Part shown: in pieces, positions 1-5,314 of the stretch
Position numbering within the stretch: position 1 is the first letter of the stretch
Layout of the letters: each line of letters starts with the position of its first letter
NCBI GenBank assembly: GCA_027062985.1
Contig: JAMOSR010000103.1
Span: 1-5,314 of the forward strand
Direction of reading: 5' to 3'
Length of the DNA: 5,314 nt
Source of the DNA: Nautiliaceae bacterium
GTDB lineage: Bacteria; Campylobacterota; Campylobacteria; Campylobacterales; Nautiliaceae
Made by a program: the position numbers and the translations under genes
Notes under the pieces: generated by a model
Database searches by the model: none
The model's input: only the letters and a program-made list of their open reading frames with translations
Told to the model about the DNA's origin: nothing

Positions 1-2423
1 GTTTCTTCTTTGGTGGAAGGAGTTTTGGCAACGCTTACCACTTTATCGTCACTGTCAAGTTTTACTATTCTAACTCCCTGGGTGTTTTTTCCTGTTTTGC
101 TTATCGAACCGATAGAAACTCTTATCATTTTACCTTTACTTGTTAAAAGCATAAGGTCATGATTATCTTCAGTCGCAACAACTCCTACCAAATCTCCGGT
201 TTTATTGGTAAGTTTCATCGCTATTACACCTTTTCCTCCCCTGTTTGTCAGCCTGTAAGCACTAGCTTCCGTTCTTTTTCCAAAACCTTTTTCGCTAACG
301 GTTAAAATTTCCTGATTTTCATCCTCAAGAGATAAAGCCCCAACAACCTCATCGCCTTCTATTTTAAATGTAATCCCTTTAACTCCTCTAGCGCTTCTTC
401 CCATTTCTCTGACGCTGTCAACAGGAAATCTTATAGCCATACCTTTTTTTGTAGCTATAAAAAGATATTTATCCTCAGGTTTTACTATTTTAGCGGTAAC
501 AAGCTCATCGCTTTCGTCTATCGTAATAGCCCTAACGCCCGTGCTTCTTATATTCTTAAATTCACTTAAATTCGTTCTTTTTACTATTCCCTCTTTCGTA
601 AAGAAAGCTAAAGATTTACTTGGGTCAAAATCGCTTGTTTTAATAATAGTCTGTATTTTTTCATCTTTATCGAGATTTATAAGATTGACTATCGCTTTTC
701 CTTTACTGGTCCTGCTGCCTTCAGGAATTTTATAAACCTTCAGCCAGTGAAGCTGTCCTTTATTGGTAATAATCATAAGCGTATCATGAGCTTTTGCAAT
801 ATAAAAATCCTCTATAAAATCGTCTTCGTAAGTAGTCAGAGCTTTTTTGCCTTTTCCTCCCCTGTTTTGTCTTTCATACGTTTTTAAAGGAACTCTTTTT
901 ACGTATCCCCTGTGGGTAATGGTAACCACCATCTCTTCATTTGGAATTAAATCCTCAATGTCAATATCGTCTTCGGCGTCTGTAATCTCGGTTAGTCTTT
1001 TACTTGAGTATTTTTGCTGAATTTCCTTAAATTCTTCTTTAATTACGTTATTTAAAACACTCTCTTCTTTTAAAATAGAGTTTAAATAAGCTATTTTTTC
1101 CATAAGTTCGCCATACTCTTTTTCAAGTTTTTCAATTTCAAGGGAAGTGAGGCGGCTTAGTTTCATATCAAGAATTGCCTGAGCCTGAACCTCGCTTAAA
1201 TCAAATTTTTTCATAAGCTTTTCACGGGCATCTTTTGTAGTGTCGCTTTTTTTGATAAGTTCCACCACTTCGTCAATATTCGCAAGAGCGATTAAAAGCC
1301 CCTCTAAAATATGGGCTCTTTTTTTGGCGGCTTCAAGTTCGTATATCGTTCTTCTGATAACAACCGTTTTTCTAAACTTAATAAATGTATTTAAAATTTC
1401 CATTAAATTAAACAGTTTCGGTTCTTTATCGATAATAGCCAGCATATTAATACCGAAACTTACCTGCATTTGAGTATGTTTATATAAATTATTAAGAATA
1501 ATCTCGCTCATAGCGTCTTTTTTAAGCTCGATTACGACTCTTATGCCTTCCCTGTCGCTCTCATCCCTGACCTCACTTATACCATCAAGAATTTTTTCTT
1601 TTACAAGGTCGCTTATTTTTTCTATAAGTTTAGCTTTGTTTACCTGATACGGAAGCTCGTCTATTACAATAACATCCCTGTTTCCTTTATGTTCTATATG
1701 GTGTTTTGCTCTTATTTTGATACTTCCCCTGCCGGTTTTGTAAGCGTCTAAAATTCCGCTTTTTCCGTAAATAATACCGCCGGTTGGAAAATCGGGACCT
1801 TTAACAAACTGCAAAATATCTTCAAGTTTTGCATCTTTATTGTCTATCATATAAATAAGAGCGTCAAGAAGTTCGCTTAAGTTATGCGGCGGAATATTTG
1901 TCGCCATTCCCACAGCAATACCGCTGCTTCCGTTTACCAAAAGATTAGGAAAACGTGCCGGAAGTACGACGGGTTCCGTTTCGCTTCCGTCATAATTAGG
2001 GACAAAATCAACGGTATCTTTATCGATATCCCTTAAAAGCTCTTCGGCTATTTTTGTAAGTCTAGCCTCCGTATATCTCATAGCGGCCGCATTATCGCCG
2101 TCTATACTCCCGAAGTTACCCTGTCCGTCTATTAAAGGCTCTCTCATAGAAAAATCCTGAGCCATTCTGACAAGAGCCTCATAAACGGCACTGTCTCCGT
2201 GAGGATGGTATTTACCTATAACATCCCCAACTATTCTTGCAGATTTTTTATAAGGAGAGCTTGAAGTAATACCCATTTTATACATAGCGTATAATATTCT
2301 TCTGTGAACGGGTTTTAAACCGTCTCTTACATCAGGAAGCGCTCTTCCTACAATTACGCTCATAGAATATTCAAGATAGCTTTTTGCAAGCGTATCTTCA
2401 ATCTTAACCGGAATTACCTGCAT
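1..2423 (-). CDS. gyrA: DNA gyrase subunit A (C-terminal end cut off by window)
   Basis: This is the breakage-reunion subunit of DNA gyrase, which with GyrB introduces negative supercoils using ATP. The frame is open from ATG at 2423 to the window edge, giving 807 visible codons. The start reads MQVIPVKIEDTLAKSYLEYS, typical of GyrA. The quinolone-resistance region HPHGDSAVYEALVRMAQDF starts at residue 73. The active-site tyrosine is Y117 in AAMRYTE (codon 2073-2075). The GyrA box QNRGGKG, needed for DNA wrapping and diagnostic of GyrA over ParC, lies at residues 519-525 (849-869). It is followed by the beta-pinwheel blades, including a second box-like TNRGGKG at 726-732. Relatives are around 860-875 residues, so only a tail of at most a few dozen residues should be missing. 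No frameshift is seen. A Shine-Dalgarno AAGG at 2430-2433, six bases before ATG, fixes the start. Identity is near certain. Confidence 0.98.
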   Translation of the reverse strand, partial: MQVIPVKIEDTLAKSYLEYSMSVIVGRALPDVRDGLKPVHRRILYAMYKMGITSSSPYKKSARIVGDVIGKYHPHGDSAVYEALVRMAQDFSMREPLIDGQGNFGSIDGDNAAAMRYTEARLTKIAEELLRDIDKDTVDFVPNYDGSETEPVVLPARFPNLLVNGSSGIAVGMATNIPPHNLSELLDALIYMIDNKDAKLEDILQFVKGPDFPTGGIIYGKSGILDAYKTGRGSIKIRAKHHIEHKGNRDVIVIDELPYQVNKAKLIEKISDLVKEKILDGISEVRDESDREGIRVVIELKKDAMSEIILNNLYKHTQMQVSFGINMLAIIDKEPKLFNLMEILNTFIKFRKTVVIRRTIYELEAAKKRAHILEGLLIALANIDEVVELIKKSDTTKDAREKLMKKFDLSEVQAQAILDMKLSRLTSLEIEKLEKEYGELMEKIAYLNSILKEESVLNNVIKEEFKEIQQKYSSKRLTEITDAEDDIDIEDLIPNEEMVVTITHRGYVKRVPLKTYERQNRGGKGKKALTTYEDDFIEDFYIAKAHDTLMIITNKGQLHWLKVYKIPEGSRTSKGKAIVNLINLDKDEKIQTIIKTSDFDPSKSLAFFTKEGIVKRTNLSEFKNIRSTGVRAITIDESDELVTAKIVKPEDKYLFIATKKGMAIRFPVDSVREMGRSARGVKGITFKIEGDEVVGALSLEDENQEILTVSEKGFGKRTEASAYRLTNRGGKGVIAMKLTNKTGDLVGVVATEDNHDLMLLTSKGKMIRVSIGSISKTGKNTQGVRIVKLDSDDKVVSVAKTPSTKEE

Positions 2424-2429
2424 CCAAAT

Positions 2430-2433
2430 CCTT
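2430..2433 (-). promoter_or_regulatory. gyrA ribosome binding site
   Basis: On the minus strand AAGG (extended AAGGAT, 2428-2433) sits six bases upstream of the gyrA ATG. Spacing and strength are good, and no competing start with homology lies upstream. Confidence 0.75.
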
Positions 2434-2443
2434 TTTTATTCAA

Positions 2444-2471
2444 ATTTTACCATAATAACGGCGATAGTAAA
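2444..2471 (-). promoter_or_regulatory. Putative gyrA promoter in the comF-gyrA gap
   Basis: On the minus strand a -35-like TTTACT (2466-2471) is separated by 16 bp from a -10-like TAAAAT (2444-2449). The -10 is preceded by TGG, an extended -10 signature. Transcription would begin near 2437, leaving a leader of about 14 nt that includes the AAGGAT ribosome binding site. The 56-bp gap 2424-2479 contains no convincing terminator hairpin, so gyrA could also be reached by read-through from comF. The call rests on motif similarity only. AT-rich DNA produces such matches by chance. Confidence 0.45.
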
Positions 2472-2479
2472 AGCTTAAC

Positions 2480-3031
2480 TTAACCTCTTGCCAAAACCAC
2501 GCTAAAAAGAACGTTTACGTTGTGTTTTTTAAGAGTCTGTTTCGCTTCTTTAAGAGTAAGTGAAGTTGTGGTAACGTCGTCTATTAATATAACATCGATA
2601 TCCCCTGCCCCCTTATAAACGAAATTTCTCGGATTTGAAAGCCTCTCTTTTAAGCTTTTAGAAGCGTATTTAAAAGAGTTTGAAGCCCTAAGGGACGAAA
2701 AAAGAGGTTTTAAATATTTTGTCTGCATAGACTTTGCCAAAATAGCGGTATGCGAATACCCTTTTTCAGGATTGTCGTCAACCGGTATTAAAAAAGCTTT
2801 CTCAAAATAATTCCTTGCAAAAATTTTTAAAGAATTCTTAGCCATTATCCAAAATATACGGCTTCCGAATTTTTCATATTTGTAATGTAAAAGTTCTTTT
2901 ATGTCATCAAACCTGTAAAAACTGACTATTTCATCTTTATACTCGATACTGGGTTTCAAAAAATCCCGCTGACATTTTTCACATACCGGACTAAAAGAAA
3001 AAATTCCGCACAAAACACACTTAAAAATCAT
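2480..3031 (-). CDS. ComF-family phosphoribosyltransferase-like protein
   Basis: This 183-residue protein has the ComF layout. An N-terminal four-cysteine zinc-binding motif (C5-x2-C8 and C17-x2-C20) is followed by a type I phosphoribosyltransferase fold. The PRPP-loop signature VILIDDVTTTSLT begins at residue 147. Family-typical segments also include IPVDDNPEKGY (residues 82-92) and SLKERLSNPRNF (residues 126-137). ComF proteins are linked to natural transformation, acting in the cytoplasm on incoming single-stranded DNA, but no enzymatic reaction is firmly established. From memory, Campylobacter jejuni has a comparable gene beside gyrA with a transformation role. The family's usual TTG in the PRPP loop is TTS here. 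The ATG start overlaps the upstream small gene by 11 nt and has only a weak AAGAAG ribosome site (3035-3040), suggesting translational coupling. Family assignment is confident; function is inferred. Confidence 0.9.
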   Translation of the reverse strand: MIFKCVLCGIFSFSPVCEKCQRDFLKPSIEYKDEIVSFYRFDDIKELLHYKYEKFGSRIFWIMAKNSLKIFARNYFEKAFLIPVDDNPEKGYSHTAILAKSMQTKYLKPLFSSLRASNSFKYASKSLKERLSNPRNFVYKGAGDIDVILIDDVTTTSLTLKEAKQTLKKHNVNVLFSVVLARG

Positions 3032-3236
3032 TATCTTCTTTAGGTTTGTATTTAAACAAAAGATAAAGGGCTATAGCGCTTCCCATACTAAAAAGCCCGA
3101 CTCCTGCAAAAAAAAGAGTATCGTTTCCCGAAGCGCTTCCACCCATAATCATACCTACTCCAAAAAACATAAGTAAAGCCGCAATTACGCCGGCAAGCTC
3201 GGGCTTTGTTAGTTTCCTGTTTTTATAATCTTCCAT
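3021..3236 (-). CDS. Small two-helix inner-membrane protein, function unknown
   Basis: This is a 71-residue protein when started at ATG 3236. A TTG at 3240-3242 in the same frame would add two residues. The ATG is preferred because AAAGG (3243-3247) lies six bases from it but directly abuts the TTG. Two hydrophobic segments are visible, at residues 14-32 and 41-62, joined by a short polar GSASGND loop. Basic residues flank both ends (K5, R7, K8, K11; K62, K64, K66), which predicts both termini in the cytoplasm. The first helix and loop are glycine-rich. The gene begins two bases after the stop of the DUF3293 gene and its end overlaps comF by 11 nt, so the three are almost certainly cotranscribed. 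I do not recognise a named family. That it is a real gene is supported by its composition, spacing and overlaps. Confidence 0.8.
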   Translation of the reverse strand: MEDYKNRKLTKPELAGVIAALLMFFGVGMIMGGSASGNDTLFFAGVGLFSMGSAIALYLLFKYKPKEDNDF

Positions 3237-3238
3237 TT

Positions 3239-3772
3239 TCAACCTTTAAAATGTTTTTTAAAGTTATAATACAAAATATCTTTTTTATTATCACACTGGG
3301 TAATTGTTATCTCTTCTCCGGAATTATAAAAAATAGTATCCTGGTCAAACATACTGCCTATTCTAAGAGCCTCCTGTTTTGAAATATCATAAATTATAAA
3401 AGAGAGTTCGCTGTAATCGAAAAGCTCCCCTATACTTGTCATATACTCATATTTAAGAGTTTTAATAACACCTTCGAGTTCCGTGTTTCTGATAAAATTT
3501 AAAAAATCGTTAAGTATCAAATCTTTTGGATTATGAGCCGTTATAATAGCAAAAGGACGCTGCATAATGGCCTTTTTATTGGGTATGAACTGAAAGCTTA
3601 TCCACTCCCTTCCCCATGGATTGTTGATTAAAAATTTAGTGTATTTAAGATAGTTTTCTCTTTTTTTCTTAAAATCAACAACAACTTCGTCATCCACCAT
3701 TAAAGCATCTTCCGCTTCATCGTAAATACATTTACCTTTAAATTCTCCTATTCCTATAACCTCAAATTTCAT
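3239..3772 (-). CDS. DUF3293 domain-containing protein
   Basis: This is a 177-residue, probably cytoplasmic protein with no signal peptide or membrane segment. Residues about 74-155 resemble the DUF3293 family. The strand FAIITAHNP (74-82) is followed by spaced asparagines (N88, N92, N96), then SFIIYDISKQEALRIG (124-139), MFDQDTIFY (141-149) and a short acidic turn, matching the family pattern of an 'ITAxNP' start and a 'fgQdai' end. The first 70 residues are an additional charged N-terminal region containing KKKREN and the motif NNPWGREW. No biochemical function is known for the family. The start is well supported by AAGGAG at 3777-3782, four bases before ATG. It is the first gene of a run leading through the small membrane protein to comF. 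The family call is from memory of the motif and needs a profile search. Confidence 0.75.
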   Translation of the reverse strand: MKFEVIGIGEFKGKCIYDEAEDALMVDDEVVVDFKKKRENYLKYTKFLINNPWGREWISFQFIPNKKAIMQRPFAIITAHNPKDLILNDFLNFIRNTELEGVIKTLKYEYMTSIGELFDYSELSFIIYDISKQEALRIGSMFDQDTIFYNSGEEITITQCDNKKDILYYNFKKHFKG

Positions 3773-3776
3773 TATG

Positions 3777-3782
3777 CTCCTT
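3777..3782 (-). promoter_or_regulatory. Ribosome binding site of the DUF3293 gene
   Basis: AAGGAG on the minus strand lies four bases upstream of the ATG at 3772. It is a near-perfect Shine-Dalgarno sequence and decides the start. Part of it belongs to the inverted repeat of the divergent promoter region. Confidence 0.75.
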
Positions 3783-3794
3783 TTTTGATATAAT
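3781..3794 (+). promoter_or_regulatory. Putative sigma-70-type promoter of the lipoprotein gene
   Basis: The plus strand carries six T residues, then G, one base, and a perfect TATAAT (3789-3794). This matches the Campylobacter/Helicobacter housekeeping promoter pattern of a T-tract plus TTTTTTGnTATAAT without a -35 box. Transcription would begin near 3801, leaving a very short leader of about 14 nt that contains the AAGG ribosome site. Confidence 0.7.
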
Positions 3795-3800
3795 TTTATA
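3795..3800 (-). promoter_or_regulatory. Putative -10 element for the DUF3293-comF operon
   Basis: The minus strand reads a T-run followed by TATAAA (3800 down to 3795), similar to Campylobacterota housekeeping promoters, which rely on a T-tract and -10 rather than a -35. Transcription would start near 3788, giving a leader of about 16 nt with the AAGGAG site. It overlaps the region of the divergent lipoprotein promoter. The evidence is motif only, but the operon needs a promoter here because the next gene upstream lies on the other strand. Confidence 0.45.
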
Positions 3801-3803
3801 AAA

Positions 3804-3807
3804 AAGG
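3804..3807 (+). promoter_or_regulatory. Ribosome binding site of the lipoprotein gene
   Basis: AAGG within an A-rich run lies seven bases upstream of the ATG at 3815. The position is optimal and supports this start. Confidence 0.7.
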
Positions 3808-3814
3808 TTTTTTT

Positions 3815-4249
3815 ATGAAAAAACTACTTTTAATTATCGCTTTGATATTCACAGGCTGCAACGTAAAAACGTCTATTTTGAAAAAAGACCCTTTGTATGA
3901 AAAAGCCCTGAAACACACCAAAAGATGTCAAATAATAAACTCTTTTGAAACAAAAGCCCTGTTGGATGTAACCTATCTTAACCCTATTTATAAAAATTTT
4001 CAAAAACCCACTTTTTTAATAGGCGTTTACAACGATTTTGACAATACGCTTAACAATACGGAATTTACCCTTTTAATTAACGGAAAAAAACCTGATATAA
4101 ATTCAACAATCCCTTCTTACATTTTATACAAAAATTTTCCTTTTTACAATAGCTGGATGAATTATTATATCGTCTCAACCGATAATGCCGCACCTGTCGT
4201 TATAGAATACAAAAGCAGACACTGGGGAGAATGTAATCTTACTTTTTAA
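3815..4249 (+). CDS. Small lipoprotein of unknown function
   Basis: This 144-residue protein begins with a classic lipoprotein signal. MKK is followed by a hydrophobic stretch LLLIIALI and the lipobox FTGC, with Cys15 as the predicted lipidated residue after signal peptidase II cleavage. Asn, not Asp, follows the cysteine, so outer-membrane sorting is plausible. The mature part is soluble and rich in aromatic, Asn and Lys residues, with no further membrane segment. It contains two more cysteines (C38, C140) that could form a disulfide. Recognisable stretches are SFETKALLDVTYLNP (residues 43-57) and FLIGVYNDFDN (67-77). They recall unnamed Campylobacterota lipoproteins, but I cannot assign a family. 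It is the only plus-strand gene here, driven by its own promoter, and its end overlaps the convergent slt gene by 11 bp. Confidence 0.85.
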   Translation: MKKLLLIIALIFTGCNVKTSILKKDPLYEKALKHTKRCQIINSFETKALLDVTYLNPIYKNFQKPTFLIGVYNDFDNTLNNTEFTLLINGKKPDINSTIPSYILYKNFPFYNSWMNYYIVSTDNAAPVVIEYKSRHWGECNLTF

Positions 4250-5314
4250 GCAGTCTATGCAAAGTTAAATTTTTATCCCCGAATATATGCGAATATATTA
4301 CATAATTTGCAATTACTTTTTTTGCATATTCCCGACTTTCATCGTAAGGCACCAGCTCCATACTTAAAAAAGGCTCAAACTCTCCTTTATACTTAAAATA
4401 AGGAAGTACTTTCCTGTTTACAAAACCTATTCCCCCGTTATATGCGTAAGCCACCATTAGCGGGTCTTTTAGTTTTGAAAAAAGCCATTTTTGATGTTTT
4501 ACGGAAAGTTTTACGTTTTGATTATAATCAAACTGAGAAAAAACGTCCCCTTTCATCTGACGCACCAAAAAAGGCATAACCTGCATAACTCCAAGAGCAT
4601 AACTTCGGCTGACACTCGCCGGCACAAATCTGCTCTCCTGTCTTGCTATAGCGTAAACAAACGCCTTAAAAGAAAGATTTTTATCCTCATACATTTTAGG
4701 GGTTATAAAATAGTTTATTCTAAACTTATGAGCCTTATCCAGCACTAAAGCCTTCAGGGCTTCGGATTTTTCGCTGTCAAGCTCTTTTGCAAAATTAAAT
4801 AAATCCTTTCTTTTTCCAAACTCATCCCAAAACTTAAGCACATCCCATGGATTTTCCTGATTGTATTTAGGTTTTTTGACTTTATTAAAAACTATTTTGC
4901 TTTTTATTTCAAAAGGAATATTTTTTTCTTCATGGGCATATAAAGTATAAAAATTTATTCGCCTGTTATTAAGAAGCTTATCCAGATAAATATCTTTTTT
5001 ACTTAACATCCACAGCCAAAAATACTCTTTTGAGCCTTTTTTCCTAACGGATTTCAAAATTTTTAACGCTTTTTTATACTCTTTAAATTTCATTTCATTT
5101 AAAAACAGCCACCATTTTACTTTATCATTAAATTTTTTATAATCTATTCTGCTAAGGCTCAGTCTGATTTGGGTAAGATTATTTATAACCGCCGATTTTA
5201 CAAACCTGTCAAAATATTTATCCTCAAAAATAGAAAAATCTTTTATCTCCTGGTCTATAATTTTTTTTGGATAATTTAAAATAAAATAATATCCAAGCTC
5301 CCTGTATGAAAAAA
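4239..5314 (-). CDS. slt: Soluble lytic murein transglycosylase (N-terminal part outside window)
   Basis: This is a periplasmic enzyme that cleaves the MurNAc-GlcNAc bond of peptidoglycan to give 1,6-anhydro-MurNAc ends. The frame stays open to the right edge, with 357 visible residues. The ATG at 5093 is internal: it has no ribosome site, and the 73 codons upstream read as helical repeat sequence. Counting from that Met, a superhelical linker region (INFYTLYAHEEKN, 46-58) leads to the SLT domain. Its features are the catalytic Glu153 in ARQESRF (codon 4635-4637), ALGVMQVMP (166-174), AYNGG (217-221) and a C-terminal VPYDESREYAKKVIANYVIY (248-267). All are hallmarks of Slt70-type enzymes. Full-length relatives run to about 500-650 residues, so the signal peptide and much of the helical ring lie beyond 5314. 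The stop overlaps the end of the lipoprotein gene on the opposite strand. Confidence 0.93.
   Translation of the reverse strand, partial: FSYRELGYYFILNYPKKIIDQEIKDFSIFEDKYFDRFVKSAVINNLTQIRLSLSRIDYKKFNDKVKWWLFLNEMKFKEYKKALKILKSVRKKGSKEYFWLWMLSKKDIYLDKLLNNRRINFYTLYAHEEKNIPFEIKSKIVFNKVKKPKYNQENPWDVLKFWDEFGKRKDLFNFAKELDSEKSEALKALVLDKAHKFRINYFITPKMYEDKNLSFKAFVYAIARQESRFVPASVSRSYALGVMQVMPFLVRQMKGDVFSQFDYNQNVKLSVKHQKWLFSKLKDPLMVAYAYNGGIGFVNRKVLPYFKYKGEFEPFLSMELVPYDESREYAKKVIANYVIYSHIFGDKNLTLHRLLKK

Larger units (their letters stand above)
3779..3807. repeat. 8-bp inverted repeat in the divergent promoter region
   Basis: CCTTTTTT (3779-3786) and its exact reverse complement AAAAAAGG (3800-3807) flank a 13-bp AT-rich core. 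Each arm supplies the Shine-Dalgarno bases for one gene and a T-tract next to the -10 of the opposite gene. It may simply be the consequence of two similar promoters and leaders back to back. Alternatively it may be an operator, or a hairpin in any read-through RNA. Confidence 0.6.

Noticed and set aside
541..735. Plus-strand frame of 64 codons
   Set aside because: It is antisense to the well-conserved gyrA frame, with low-complexity hydrophobic composition typical of shadow frames.
1240..1473. Plus-strand frame of 77 codons
   Set aside because: It lies wholly antisense to gyrA and shows no ribosome site or family resemblance.
1..2423. ParC (topoisomerase IV subunit A) instead of GyrA
   Set aside because: The canonical GyrA box QNRGGKG and a full six-blade-type C-terminal domain are present, and Campylobacterota generally lack topoisomerase IV.
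4232..4246. Possible terminator hairpin GTAA-TC-TTAC followed by T residues after the lipoprotein gene
   Set aside because: The stem is only four AT-rich base pairs with a two-base loop and sits inside the coding sequence, so it is too weak to be credible.
4273..4300. Short direct repeat of GAATATAT near the 3' end of slt
   Set aside because: Two AT-rich copies within coding sequence are expected by chance at this base composition, and no further copies are seen.
4491..4748. Plus-strand frame of 85 codons
   Set aside because: It is antisense to the catalytic SLT domain, which is clearly the real coding strand.
5091..5093. ATG as the start of the transglycosylase gene
   Set aside because: No ribosome site precedes it, no signal peptide follows, and the frame remains open with Slt-like helical sequence to the window edge. 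It is an internal methionine.

Overview
This looks like an ordinary chromosomal window from a Campylobacterota (epsilonproteobacterial) bacterium. The support is the low-GC sequence, Lys/Phe/Ile/Asn-rich proteins, T-tract plus TATAAT promoters of the Campylobacter/Helicobacter type, and a short ComF-like gene next to gyrA. A deep-branching group such as Nautiliales is possible but is only an impression. I see no mobile element, CRISPR array, rRNA or tRNA, and almost the whole window is coding.

Region by region: (1) 1-2423, minus strand, is gyrA, which lacks only its extreme C-terminal tail because the window ends. It is a large uninterrupted frame. (2) 2424-2479 is a 56-bp gap holding a plausible gyrA promoter and its ribosome binding site. 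(3) 2480-3772, minus strand, is a tight three-gene run in the order DUF3293 protein, small two-helix membrane protein, ComF-family phosphoribosyltransferase. The genes abut or overlap, and the run reads towards gyrA. (4) 3773-3814 is a 42-bp divergent intergenic region with back-to-back promoters and an 8-bp inverted repeat whose arms contain the two Shine-Dalgarno sequences. (5) 3815-4249, plus strand, is a small lipoprotein of unknown function. (6) 4239-5314, minus strand, is the C-terminal part of a soluble lytic murein transglycosylase (Slt). It converges on the lipoprotein with an 11-bp overlap and is open at the right edge.

Functionally the window mixes housekeeping genes: DNA supercoiling (GyrA), a likely DNA-uptake factor (ComF), peptidoglycan turnover (Slt), and three poorly characterised proteins. 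Nothing amounts to a clear novel system. The best candidates for a second look are the compact symmetric divergent promoter, the unknown lipoprotein, and the DUF3293/membrane-protein pair coupled to comF.
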